Assembly: GCA_964629635.1 (NCBI GenBank)
Contig: CAZVQS010000002.1
Coordinates: 310,001 to 374,000 of the forward strand
From: YC2-FULL-38-9 sp964629635
Lineage (GTDB): Bacteria > Patescibacteriota > Microgenomatia > UBA1406 > GWC2-37-13
Direction: 5' to 3'
DNA: 64,000 nt
Under the pieces are notes generated by a model that did no database searches, was not told the DNA's origin, and saw nothing but the letters and a program-made list of their open reading frames with translations. Of the stretch, positions 47,472 through 55,897 are shown piece by piece (position 1 is the stretch's first letter; every line of letters begins with the position of its first letter). The translations under genes and the position numbers were made by a program.

Positions 47472-49094
47472 ATGTCAGAGACAGCTGAAGTGCAAAGCGA
47501 GCCCATTGCGCTATCCCATTTTACCGAGGCGCTTCTCCAAAGCCTTTCCTCAATAAAATCCCGGCCGAAACCGGACGATCTCTCCAAACTTAACGTCTCC
47601 CAAACCGTCTCCCTTTTTGCACTCGTCTACGAACGCATCAGGAACGCGATCGAATACCGTGAGGACCATCTCATCAGGCGCGCCGCCATAGAACGGATAC
47701 TCAAACGGCGTCTCATGCTCAATCCGGAAGCGAAGGGTGAAGCGGAGAACGTCATCCGCGAACTCCTGTGGGCGCGTTACTTTCCGAACGGATCCCTCGG
47801 CGGGCAGGATCTCATGATCGTGCAGGAAATCATCGACAAGTATGCGTATTTGAGACGGCTTATCGTATCGGGCCGCCCTGCGGAAACCCAGCAATTCCTT
47901 TCCGATTTCCTGACACAGATGCTCACCTGCGAAATAGAGGAAACGCTCAGTCCCGAAGACGCGGTCCAGTTTGCCAGCTTCACGTTTTTCATATACCAGG
48001 TGCTGCGCCAAAAAATCAAAATTGAAGGCCTGAGCGAAGACCAGAAAGATGCGTATTTCCTGGCCGCCCTTGAGCGCTCCTACCGGAAAAGCGACAAGCC
48101 CTACCAGAGATATCATCTGTTCATCACGTTCTACAAACCCATGCACCAGTACTCCCAGAAGGAGCTGGCAACGCTCGCGACCAAACTCCCGGACATATTC
48201 AAAAAAATAGACGAAACGCTCAACAACGCATACGTGGAAAACCTGATCCGGTACGCCCGCAAACAGCTTCCCTCGTTTCTTGTCTTATTTTCCATCATCA
48301 AGGACAAATTCAAGGAAATCAACGCATTATTGACCGACAAAGCCAAACTGTGGAACGTCGTAGACATGACCTGCCGTGAAAAATACCAGCAGCTTAATAC
48401 GAGGATCCGCAACGTAGCGATCCGCTCCTTCATATATATTTTCCTGACCAAGATGATTTTCGCGCTTATTCTCGAAATACCGGTTTCCCGCTATATATAC
48501 AACGAAGTGAACATGAGCGCGGTTGCCATCAACTCCATTTTTCCGCCGATCCTCATGCTCATCATCGTATCGTTCTTCCGGGTGCCGGGGGAGGATAACA
48601 CGAAAAATATCTTCAACCGGATCATAGACATTATTGACAAGGACAAGAAGTTCGAAACAGGCATCTCCTATATGCCCAAAAGGGCCCGCGTCAAGAAACC
48701 GATGCTCATCTTCGGGTTCACCATTTTCTACTCGCTCACGTTCATTATCACTCTTTCGCTCATTTATGAAGGGCTCCTTCTTCTCGATTTCAACCTTATC
48801 AGCATGGCCGTATTCATTTTCTTCGTATCGGTAGTCACCTTTTTCTCATACCGGATACGCCAGATCGTGAACATGTACCGGCTTGAGGAAAAGGAAAGTG
48901 TACTGACGCCTGTTGTCGACTTCTTTTTCATGCCGGTTCTCTCTTTGGGCAAGTTTTTCAGCGGAGAGCTCGCCCGCCTGAATTTCCTTACCTTCTTTTT
49001 CGATTTTCTCATCGAAGCGCCGTTCAAGCTGATTTTTGAAGTGGTCGAGGAATGGATTTCCTTCGTACGCAAACGCAAGGAAGAAATCATTTAA
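47472..49094 (+). CDS. Large membrane protein of unknown function
   Basis: 540 residues with no family I recognise. Residues 1-315 are soluble, helical and charged; about four membrane helices follow (about 320-340, 355-378, 415-437, 440-462), then an amphipathic region (DFFFMPVLSLGKFFSGELARLNFLTFFFDF) and a basic end. Arg/Lys placement around the helices is typical of a true inner-membrane protein. It stands alone between the phosphatase and dus with its own promoter. It may be a lineage-specific family. Confidence 0.8.
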   Translation: MSETAEVQSEPIALSHFTEALLQSLSSIKSRPKPDDLSKLNVSQTVSLFALVYERIRNAIEYREDHLIRRAAIERILKRRLMLNPEAKGEAENVIRELLWARYFPNGSLGGQDLMIVQEIIDKYAYLRRLIVSGRPAETQQFLSDFLTQMLTCEIEETLSPEDAVQFASFTFFIYQVLRQKIKIEGLSEDQKDAYFLAALERSYRKSDKPYQRYHLFITFYKPMHQYSQKELATLATKLPDIFKKIDETLNNAYVENLIRYARKQLPSFLVLFSIIKDKFKEINALLTDKAKLWNVVDMTCREKYQQLNTRIRNVAIRSFIYIFLTKMIFALILEIPVSRYIYNEVNMSAVAINSIFPPILMLIIVSFFRVPGEDNTKNIFNRIIDIIDKDKKFETGISYMPKRARVKKPMLIFGFTIFYSLTFIITLSLIYEGLLLLDFNLISMAVFIFFVSVVTFFSYRIRQIVNMYRLEEKESVLTPVVDFFFMPVLSLGKFFSGELARLNFLTFFFDFLIEAPFKLIFEVVEEWISFVRKRKEEII

Positions 49095-49140
49095 TCCTCT
49101 TTCTTACCCTGAGGTTTTTCATTACTTTTATAATACCCGC

Positions 49141-50145
49141 ATGTTACCGATAATCGGACTGGCACCCATGGACGGCATTACGGATATGCCTTTCCGGCAG
49201 ATAGCCGATACCTATGGACGGCCGGATATCCTGTACACCGAATTCGTTCCTGTTGAGGCGATCGCACACGGAGCAGTGCGCGTCATGCCGGCGCTTCTGC
49301 GCCACGATACCAAAACCCCGACGATCGCCCAGTTTTTTGGACGTGATTTGAAATCTTATTACAAAGCCTCATTTATCGCACTCGAGCTCGGATATTACGG
49401 AATAGACATCAACATGGGATGCCCCGACCGCAATATCGCAAAAAAAGGAGGGGGAGCGGGTCTTATAGGGGAACCGGACCTCGCCATATCTATCATCCGC
49501 GCGGTCAAACAGGCCGTTGCCGACTGGGCGGGCGGCAAATCCATGGTTGATGCCAAAATCCCAAATGCCATTTTGGAATGGCTCGGAACCCATACGGTTT
49601 TCCGGAAACCGAGAAGAACAGTACCCGTTACGGTAAAAACACGGACCGGCCTGGACAAGCCGATCACCGAGGAATGGATGGCTAAGCTCATATCCGCGCG
49701 CCCTGATGGGATAACGCTCCATGGAAGGACGCTGCAGCAGCTGTACCGCGGATTGGCCGACTGGGACGAGATCGCCAAGGCTGCCCGCCTGGTAAAGCGG
49801 AACGGCATCCGGTTTTTCGGAAACGGGGATGTAAAATCCAGGAATCAGGCGACGCAGTATGCAACGCAGTACGGGTGCGACGGGATACTCATCGGCCGGG
49901 CGGCACTCGGCAACCCGTGGCTTTTTTCCGACCGGACTCCAACCATGGAAGAACGGTTCAGCGTTATGCGGGAACATGCAAGACTCTACCTATCAATCCG
50001 CCCTGAGCTGGGTCTCTATCCCATGCGAAAGCATCTTGCCTGGTACTGTGCGGGTTTTGAGGGGTCAAAAGCGCTCCGTACCGCGCTCACTTCGGTTGTC
50101 TCGCTGGATGACCTGGACAAGGTCATCCAAAGCTCCAAAACTTGA
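49141..50145 (+). CDS. dus: tRNA-dihydrouridine synthase
   Basis: Flavoenzyme that reduces uridines in the tRNA D-loop, 334 residues from the ATG at 49141; the frame is open upstream into the preceding gene but family similarity begins at IIGLAPMDGITDMPFRQI. Other motifs: INMGCPDRNIAKKGGGAGL with the catalytic Cys, VTVKTRTGLD, ITLHGRTLQQLYRG, FGNGDVKS and GCDGILIGRAALGNPW. FMN-dependent, so it is a consumer of the flavin pathway encoded at 53914-55333. A TATAAT ends six bases before the ATG. Confidence 0.95.
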   Translation: MLPIIGLAPMDGITDMPFRQIADTYGRPDILYTEFVPVEAIAHGAVRVMPALLRHDTKTPTIAQFFGRDLKSYYKASFIALELGYYGIDINMGCPDRNIAKKGGGAGLIGEPDLAISIIRAVKQAVADWAGGKSMVDAKIPNAILEWLGTHTVFRKPRRTVPVTVKTRTGLDKPITEEWMAKLISARPDGITLHGRTLQQLYRGLADWDEIAKAARLVKRNGIRFFGNGDVKSRNQATQYATQYGCDGILIGRAALGNPWLFSDRTPTMEERFSVMREHARLYLSIRPELGLYPMRKHLAWYCAGFEGSKALRTALTSVVSLDDLDKVIQSSKT

Positions 50146-50170
50146 CTTCAGGCACGGTTTTTGGTATAAT
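50142..50170 (+). promoter_or_regulatory. Strong promoter of the 51-residue membrane protein
   Basis: TTGACT (50142-50147) overlapping the dus stop, 17-base spacer, TATAAT (50165-50170), 13 bases before the ATG at 50184. Confidence 0.75.
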
Positions 50171-50183
50171 TGGCTATTCTTTT

Positions 50184-50339
50184 ATGATGTATGACATAAG
50201 GGGCATACAGTTGAAGACCACCCGCCACAATTACCTTCCTAAGATCACGAACGCAGACAAATACGTGGGAGCTGCTTTTGTGGCTTTGACGGTCGCAACC
50301 GTATTTCTTATCAGCCTCAGGATCCTCGTACGGATCTGA
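50184..50339 (+). CDS. Small single-pass membrane protein (hypothetical)
   Basis: 51 residues: a basic, polar N-terminus (MMYDIRGIQLKTTRHNYLPK) and one C-terminal membrane helix (AFVALTVATVFLISLRIL). It has a near-consensus promoter of its own, which argues that it is real. Family unknown. Convergent with obg. Confidence 0.65.
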   Translation: MMYDIRGIQLKTTRHNYLPKITNADKYVGAAFVALTVATVFLISLRILVRI

Positions 50340-50347
50340 TTACCGCT

Positions 50348-51301
50348 TTATTTTCCTTGGAGGAGCCGCTTTTGAAGCTTGTCGAGCGCATCCGCATCGT
50401 ATACTGAAACCGTGTAGTGTTCAACACCTTCCGCTGCGAACGCTTTTACTTTCTTTTCCCGCTCTTCCGGATGCAGCAGGTCCGCTTTGGTAAACAGAAT
50501 GATTTCTTCCTTTCCGGATAGTTCCGGGTTGAAGCTGACGAGTTCATTGCGTACGGTTTCGTAATCCCGCTTCATCTGCTCGGGCGTGGGCTCAAGGCTC
50601 ACACAGTGGAGAATCAGCTTCACTTTTTCAATATGCTTGAGGAATTTAATGCCCAGACCCTTGCCCGTGGATGCGCCTTCGATGAGGCCGGGAATATCCG
50701 CTATCACATAGCGGTCTAGCGTCCCGAGGTTCGGTTCAAGGGTGGTAAACGGATAAGGTGCGATTTTTGCCTGCGCCTTCGTCAGTTCGTTGAGGAGGCT
50801 CGATTTCCCCGCGTTCGGCAGTCCGATCAATCCGATGTCGGCGATAAGGCGCATGATTACCTTGAAGGACCGCCTTTGACCCGCATGCCCCTTTTCCGCA
50901 TGCATGGGCGTGCGGTACGTTGCGGATTTGAAGTGATCGTTCCCGTACCCGCCGCGGCCCCCCTGGCACAGAAGGATGTTTGTCCCGTCCTCAGGCAGGG
51001 GAATCACTTTTCCGGTCTCGTTTTCTATAAGTTCGGTTCCTACGGGAAACTCCAGATGCAGGTCCGCTCCGTCGGATCCGGTTTTCGTGAAGGATGCGCC
51101 GTTCTTGCCGTCTCCGGCAGCGTAGTTGTGTTCCTTGAAATACTTGTATAGCGATCTTATGGTTCGGTTTATTGAGGCATACACATTGCCCCCGGCTCCG
51201 CCGTTGCCGCCTGAAGGACCCTTCTTGCCGGGATAAAATGCAACCGCGCCGTTGCCGCCTTTACCTCCCTGTACTGTTATAAACGTTTCATCGATCAGCA
51301 T
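50348..51301 (-). CDS. obg: GTPase Obg
   Basis: Ribosome-assembly GTPase, 317 residues from the Met at 51301 (MLIDETFITVQGGKGGNGAV); five codons of upstream frame are probably leader. The glycine-rich Obg fold (GPSGGNGGAGGNVYASIN) is followed by the G domain: G1 GLPNAGKSSLLNEL, G3 DIPGLIEGAS, G4 FTKADLL. The C-terminal OCT domain found in some Firmicutes is absent. Confidence 0.95.
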   Translation of the reverse strand: MLIDETFITVQGGKGGNGAVAFYPGKKGPSGGNGGAGGNVYASINRTIRSLYKYFKEHNYAAGDGKNGASFTKTGSDGADLHLEFPVGTELIENETGKVIPLPEDGTNILLCQGGRGGYGNDHFKSATYRTPMHAEKGHAGQRRSFKVIMRLIADIGLIGLPNAGKSSLLNELTKAQAKIAPYPFTTLEPNLGTLDRYVIADIPGLIEGASTGKGLGIKFLKHIEKVKLILHCVSLEPTPEQMKRDYETVRNELVSFNPELSGKEEIILFTKADLLHPEEREKKVKAFAAEGVEHYTVSVYDADALDKLQKRLLQGK

Positions 51302-51353
51302 ACGGCTATTATACATGATAGAGCCTTACTATACCGGCCTTGCAGAGGGAAGA

Positions 51354-51725
51354 TTATGAGGATTTTACGTGGTCTTTATGGACCCATCCCGGTTTTGAGG
51401 TTACTTTGACCCAGGTCTCCGCACCGGTTGCGCTGTGGATCTCACCCGGTTGAACGGTGAAGGACTGGCCTTCGGCCAGATGATATACCTTGCCATTGAC
51501 ATTGAGGTCCAGCTCCCCTCTGACCACTTCGTAAATTTCGGTCGTTACCTTGTGGTGGTGTGGTTCGGTTTTGTCGATAACCGCCACGGCGATGCTGTAT
51601 TCCGGATGGCGGGACGTGGGTTCTACCTCGCAGAGTATTTCGGTAAGGTTGTGCTTGTCATTCAGGAGAATCGTCTTATGGGGGTACGATTTGCGCAGTT
51701 CGTCGATTACTTCGTTTATTTTCAT
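51354..51725 (-). CDS. Cupin-domain protein
   Basis: 123-residue single-domain cupin. Metal motif 1 is PHHHKVTTEIYEVVRGELDL (His-His ... Glu pattern) and motif 2 is FTVQPGEIHSATG with the late His. A small beta-barrel enzyme or sugar-binding protein; substrate unknown. Expressed from a promoter ending six bases before its ATG, divergent from the pseudopilin gene. Confidence 0.88.
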   Translation of the reverse strand: MKINEVIDELRKSYPHKTILLNDKHNLTEILCEVEPTSRHPEYSIAVAVIDKTEPHHHKVTTEIYEVVRGELDLNVNGKVYHLAEGQSFTVQPGEIHSATGAETWVKVTSKPGWVHKDHVKSS

Positions 51726-51731
51726 GGAACT

Positions 51732-51760
51732 ATTGTACTACGATCCGTTTTCAACTACAA
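51732..51760 (-). promoter_or_regulatory. Promoter of the cupin gene
   Basis: Minus strand TTGTAG (51760-51755), 17-base spacer, TACAAT (51737-51732), six bases before the ATG at 51725. Confidence 0.6.
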
Positions 51761-51809
51761 CATGCACATTCATACGGTGCGGAATGTTACCTGTTGCTAT
51801 ACTGTCCAT

Positions 51810-52487
51810 ATGAAAGGGAACAGAGGTATTACGGCGTTTACCCTTTTTGAAGTGCTGGTTGCGGTATCCCTTCTCGGATCCCTCGCGCTGGGCAGTGTTT
51901 TCGGCGTCACGAAGCAGTTCGTAAAAATACGGGATGCCCAACGGAAGCTTCATTTGAAAATGCTGGGAAACGCGCTGGACGATTACGCGGACAGCATGTC
52001 CTGTTATCCGGAACGGCTCCCAGCCTGCGGTACGCCGTTCTACGCCGGGTCTGCGCTGCTTTTGGCTTCCACCCCCTGCGACCCGCTTACCGGCAACCAA
52101 TATCCCTTTGAGACGGCGGAAACCTCCTGCCCGCATGCGTTCCGCATGTATACGACACTTGAAATACCGTCGGATCCCGCCATACCCTATGTGGGCTGCC
52201 AAGACGGCTGCGGACCGCTGTGCGTTTACAATTACGGCATAAACAGCTCCAATACCGACCTAGCCCATTGCAATACGCTCGTACCGAGCGTCACCACCAC
52301 CCCCGTTCCTTCCGGATCCGGCGAATATGTTTGCGCTCCGGGGATGGGGAACGACGGACACTGCGTGGTATTTGAGTTTCCTGAATTGAGCGACTGTCCG
52401 AAAGTGTACCTGAATGATCCATCATGCGCCAACGAATGCGGTACACGGGAGAACCACTGCAAGAACTCGCGGGGAAAAAACAAATGA
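51810..52487 (+). CDS. Type II/IV pseudopilin-like protein, Cys-rich
   Basis: 225 residues from the ATG at 51810. The N-terminus MKGNRGITAFTLFEVLVAVSL is a class III prepilin signal with the FTLxE motif, but the residue before the predicted cut is Ala where Gly is usual. A hydrophobic helix follows, then a soluble domain with about 16 Cys residues (CYPERLPACG, CQDGCGPLC, CPKVYLNDPSCANECG), suggesting several disulfides. Chosen start: a TATACT (51798-51803) lies six bases upstream and the longer frame has no similarity. No secretion ATPase or peptidase is nearby. Confidence 0.85.
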   Translation: MKGNRGITAFTLFEVLVAVSLLGSLALGSVFGVTKQFVKIRDAQRKLHLKMLGNALDDYADSMSCYPERLPACGTPFYAGSALLLASTPCDPLTGNQYPFETAETSCPHAFRMYTTLEIPSDPAIPYVGCQDGCGPLCVYNYGINSSNTDLAHCNTLVPSVTTTPVPSGSGEYVCAPGMGNDGHCVVFEFPELSDCPKVYLNDPSCANECGTRENHCKNSRGKNK

Positions 52488-52493
52488 ACGGCA

Positions 52494-53867
52494 TTAAAAA
52501 TGCATGCGTTTCGCAAAAACGCGTTTCGTGTGGGAAGCCACGAATTCCCACGCATGCATGAATCCGGTATCGCGGAAACGGTATTGGATTTCGTCTTTGA
52601 ACTGCTGCCTGCGGTCGACCGGATCCTTGCCGATTCCTCCCCGGTAAATGTAATATGGCTTCGGTCCGAGCCAGAACGTGTCGTCTATAAGCTTTGCCGC
52701 TTTTGCCTGGTAATACAGGGCAGTTCCGGGAAATACCCATACCGCACCCACCGTCCCGGTTTCATCAGGCTTGATCTGCTTCAGCAGGCGGGCAGACTCC
52801 TTCCGGTCTGAGGCGGTTTCCTGGGGCAAACCGTACATCATGAGGGCGCATGCCTTGATTTTAGCCTGCTTCGTAAGGGTTATGGCCCGTTTGATTTTAT
52901 TCAGATCCGTCTTTTTGTTGATTCGCACAAGCATGCCGGGCGAGCCGGATTCGATTCCGTACGCCAGCTCGTAGAATCCCGCTTTTTTCATAAGGCGGAG
53001 CATGGGAGCGTCCACCTGATCTACGCGGGTTGTTCCGTATACCGCTATTTTCAATTTGCGTTTTATGATTTCCCTGCAAAAAAGTATGATGTCCCTGCGG
53101 CTGCCGGTCAGCGTATCGTCCTGGAAAACGAAATGCTTCGCGTTGAATTTCCTGACCATCATCTCAACCTCGTCGGCCACCGACTTCCCGTTCCTGAAAC
53201 GGTATCCTTTCCAAATGGTCCAGCTCGAACAGAACGTGCAGCTTCCCATGCAGCCCCTTGAAAAAATTATCGGATACCGTATTTCGTGGCGGAGGTCGAC
53301 GCCGTTTGCCCGCCCTTCTCCGCGCGGAGGATATTTGGTATGGTCTACCATATCCCATGCGGGAAACGGCAGGATGTTGAGGTTGGAGATCATGGGCCGG
53401 GGAGGGTTGTCGATAGTCCGTCCGTTTTTACGCCATACCAACCCTTTGATGCTTGCAAGGGGCAATCCTTCGGCAAGCTCGCAAAGCGTTTCTTCGCCTT
53501 CGCCCCTCACGATGAAATCCACTTCCGGGTAATGTTCCATCATCTGGCTCCACATGAGAGTCGGATGTACGTTCCCGAGAACCGTTTTCGTAAGGGGAAT
53601 CAGCTTTTTTGCGAGGCGTGCGATATGGAGTGCCTGGTGCCTGCCCGGCGTTAGGGAGGAAATGCCGACCAGATCGGGCTTGAATCTGACGATCTCCTGG
53701 ACCACCCGCCATTCCCCCTCGATGGCTCCATCCACTATCCGGACTTCTATGTTTTTCATGTTTTTCCTCAGATAAGCCCCGAGGTACAGAAGCCCCAGCG
53801 GGCTCGGTTTATACCCGCCCTGGTCGACTTTGGGAGGATTGACAAGCAGTATGCGTCCGAATCTCAT
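52494..53867 (-). CDS. B12-binding radical SAM protein
   Basis: 457 residues: N-terminal cobalamin-binding Rossmann domain (about 1-150; GLLYLGAYLRKN, HPTLMWSQM, VRGEGEETLCEL) and a radical SAM barrel (about 185-400) with cluster motif SRGCMGSCTFCSSW (CxxxCxxC), GYTN-type strand EMMVRKFNAKHFVFQDDTL and GIESGSPGMLVRINKKT. This class methylates or rearranges lipids, cofactors or natural products; substrate unknown. It is convergent with the pseudopilin gene. Confidence 0.92.
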   Translation of the reverse strand: MRFGRILLVNPPKVDQGGYKPSPLGLLYLGAYLRKNMKNIEVRIVDGAIEGEWRVVQEIVRFKPDLVGISSLTPGRHQALHIARLAKKLIPLTKTVLGNVHPTLMWSQMMEHYPEVDFIVRGEGEETLCELAEGLPLASIKGLVWRKNGRTIDNPPRPMISNLNILPFPAWDMVDHTKYPPRGEGRANGVDLRHEIRYPIIFSRGCMGSCTFCSSWTIWKGYRFRNGKSVADEVEMMVRKFNAKHFVFQDDTLTGSRRDIILFCREIIKRKLKIAVYGTTRVDQVDAPMLRLMKKAGFYELAYGIESGSPGMLVRINKKTDLNKIKRAITLTKQAKIKACALMMYGLPQETASDRKESARLLKQIKPDETGTVGAVWVFPGTALYYQAKAAKLIDDTFWLGPKPYYIYRGGIGKDPVDRRQQFKDEIQYRFRDTGFMHAWEFVASHTKRVFAKRMHF

Positions 53868-53913
53868 ACGCGTATTATAGCAATGACGACAAAAAAGCGC
53901 GTAATAGAAGGTT

Positions 53914-55167
53914 TTATTTGTGCCGCTCCGTTTTCCGTATGTCGCTTGAAAGCTGTTGTTTCAGCTGACTGAGTGTTTTTATGCGCTTCGGCTTCCTGAT
54001 GAACTGTAAAACGATAAATTCGATATACTCGCCGTATATTTGCCGGTTGAATCCGGTGATATGGATCTCAAGCGCGTTATGGCTTTCTCCCGCAACATAC
54101 CGGGGTCCGAAATACAGGACGGCTTGGTATTCCCTGCCCCTAAAACGCACCCGTGAGCCGTATACGCCGGGAACAAAACCTGAAGGCAGCAGCCGGGCAT
54201 CAAGATTGACGGTGGGAAATCCTATTTTCCTTCCAAGCCGTCTGCCTTTCAATACGCGGCCGCGTATCCACTGCTGCCGGTTTGCTGCCGTCAACCGGTA
54301 TATCGAATACAGGAGGGTTGCGGAACCGAGAACCTGGGTTATGGATAAGGGCCTGTTGAAGATCAGGAAATCGATGCATATCGCGGAAACGGGCCATACG
54401 AGCTCGAGAATCGCGCTCTTTTGGGCGCGTACCCGGGCAAGACCGAAATAATACAAAACTAGCGCCACCATTCCCGTGGAGCACGTGATCATGAGGAGCG
54501 TTGCCCACTGAATGGAGCTCAGGGACGCAATCGGCCCGGTTTGTCCGAAGGAAGCCGCAAGAATGAAGGCAAAAAGGGCGGCGAATGCGAACCTCAGCCA
54601 CGTCGCGGAAAGGGGAGAAATCTTCCTGAGGACGATTTTGGAGAATGAGGTGGATACCCCCCAGGCCATGCCTGCGGACAAGGCAAGAACGGCCGCATAC
54701 GCGGTTGAAGGTCCGGAAGACAGGTCCACACTCAAGTCCCGGAACGTAACGAAGTAGGAGGAAACGACAGCAAGTAACGACCACTTCATATATCCTGCCC
54801 CCATTTTTTCCTTAAGGAGAATCCGCGCAAACAGCATTGCCCAAACGGGCTGCAGCTGTTGAAGCAAAACTACGACCGAAAACTGAATGTAATTCACCCG
54901 GGCCAGTGCCGCAGTATATAAAATAGTGCCAAGCGCCCCGGACAAAAGGCTTACCGCAAAAAGCGAAAGCCATTCCCTTATCCCCATGCGTCTTACTTCA
55001 GCAAATCGGCCGATAAGAAACGGGGTTAGAATCGCAAAACCGAGCATGTGTTCCCAGAAAACGATTACGGCCGGCGGCAAGGTAAACAAGCTTCGTCTCA
55101 AAACGCCGTCAAAGCTCCACATCAAGGCGGCAAGTATGATAAACAGTGGACCGCGCATATTAGACAT
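53914..55167 (-). CDS. EamA-type transporter fused to riboflavin kinase
   Basis: 417 residues from the ATG at 55167. Residues about 1-290 form ten membrane helices in two EamA/DMT repeats (ALMWSFDGVLRRSLF; VLALSAGMAWGVSTSFSKIV; ALVLYYFGLARVRAQKSAIL). Residues 300-417 are a full riboflavin kinase domain: GRVLKGRRLGRKIGFPTVNL with the PTxN nucleotide/Mg motif (318-321), YFGPRYVAGE (place of IGTRPT), catalytic Glu367 in ALEIHITGF, and IYGEYIEF. The FAD synthetase half of RibF is absent. It is preceded by an FMN riboswitch. Likely role: import riboflavin and phosphorylate it to FMN. The upstream TTG (55212) reads through the terminators and is rejected. Confidence 0.9.
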   Translation of the reverse strand: MSNMRGPLFIILAALMWSFDGVLRRSLFTLPPAVIVFWEHMLGFAILTPFLIGRFAEVRRMGIREWLSLFAVSLLSGALGTILYTAALARVNYIQFSVVVLLQQLQPVWAMLFARILLKEKMGAGYMKWSLLAVVSSYFVTFRDLSVDLSSGPSTAYAAVLALSAGMAWGVSTSFSKIVLRKISPLSATWLRFAFAALFAFILAASFGQTGPIASLSSIQWATLLMITCSTGMVALVLYYFGLARVRAQKSAILELVWPVSAICIDFLIFNRPLSITQVLGSATLLYSIYRLTAANRQQWIRGRVLKGRRLGRKIGFPTVNLDARLLPSGFVPGVYGSRVRFRGREYQAVLYFGPRYVAGESHNALEIHITGFNRQIYGEYIEFIVLQFIRKPKRIKTLSQLKQQLSSDIRKTERHK

Positions 55168-55173
55168 AGAAAC

Positions 55174-55194
55174 AAAAAAAACCCCTTTCGGGGT
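55174..55194 (-). terminator. Intrinsic terminator 2 of the FMN riboswitch
   Basis: Minus strand ACCCC-GAAA-GGGGT followed by eight T, ending about seven bases before the gene's ATG. A GAAA tetraloop hairpin with a T-run is a textbook terminator. Confidence 0.85.
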
Positions 55195-55198
55195 ACTG

Positions 55199-55220
55199 AA
55201 AAAAGGCCGCAAGGGCCCCT
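55199..55220 (-). terminator. Intrinsic terminator 1 / expression platform
   Basis: Minus strand AGGGGCC-CTTGC-GGCCTTTTTT, directly after the aptamer. The hairpin with a six-T tract could form when FMN is bound. Confidence 0.7.
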
Positions 55221-55221
55221 G

Positions 55222-55333
55222 TTCTTTCTTTCATCCCGACTGTTACGGTCGCTGCCGGAGTCAAACCGGCTCATGCCTTAAAGGCTCGCAGAGTATACTG
55301 CCGATAGTAAGTTGCACGTATTCCCCGAAAGAA
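55222..55333 (-). promoter_or_regulatory. FMN riboswitch (RFN element)
   Basis: Minus-strand aptamer of 112 bases. P1 is TTCTTTC paired with GAAAGAA; conserved core segments are visible in order: CGGGG, GTGCAA, CGGCAGTA, TGCGAGCC, GAGCCGGTTTGACTCCGGC, GCGAC, AGTCGGGATGAAAGAA. It lies directly upstream of the transporter-riboflavin kinase fusion and is followed by two terminators. A possible promoter (TTGAAA at 55370-55365, 17-base spacer, TACCCT) lies just upstream. From 55400 to 55640 I see no other feature. Confidence 0.93.
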
Positions 55334-55639
55334 CCGGGTATAGGGTACCTGAAACGCACGTTGATTTCAAGACGGTTTATTTTTCTCCCGCTCCATTACC
55401 ACTGAAAGGAGGTTACGACAGTTCATTGCATACGCAATGGAAAAACAGTAACTTCGACTAGTCATAAGGCAATTAAGAGGAAAATCAAGCTAAGTAAAAC
55501 AAAAACTGCATGATAAATTGGCTGTCTTTCATCGAATCAGTAATTGCAATCGTCCCGGATATTTATGGAGCATGCGATTCATCCGTTGGACTGAGAGGGC
55601 GGGTTCAGACCGGAATGCGCCAAGGGCGGTTGGCGTGCG

Positions 55640-55846
55640 TCATTGTTTTAGGGTAAGTTTTACGGTACGTATATGGATACAGTATTTATGCCTGACATAC
55701 TGATCGCACGTGCATCTGAACGGGAGATACGGCCGTTTCGTGACCATGCCGTTCCACCTGCGTCCCTGGACATACCACACGTCGCTTCCGCCTGATTTCT
55801 CATGGAGAAGCACATCGTTTTTTGTACTTTCGGTATTATGCGCCAT
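55640..55846 (-). CDS. Small SWIM-like zinc-finger protein
   Basis: 68 residues. The C-terminal part has RCTCDQYVRHKYCIHIRTV, which fits the SWIM zinc-binding pattern CxC...CxH. The N-terminal part is polar (WYVQGRRWNGMVTKRPYLPF) and would be the strand region before the finger. It stands alone, divergent from the glycosyltransferase. SWIM domains bind DNA or protein; role here unknown. Confidence 0.6.
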   Translation of the reverse strand: MAHNTESTKNDVLLHEKSGGSDVWYVQGRRWNGMVTKRPYLPFRCTCDQYVRHKYCIHIRTVKLTLKQ

Positions 55847-55897
55847 TTTGATCCAACTATAACGCGCGTATTATATGATCCGGTAAGAATTAAGGCA

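Noticed and set aside
55168..55212. Longer start (TTG at 55212) for the transporter-riboflavin kinase fusion
   Set aside because: The added codons read through both terminator hairpins of the riboswitch and give a nonsense peptide (MRPFFSTPKGVFF).
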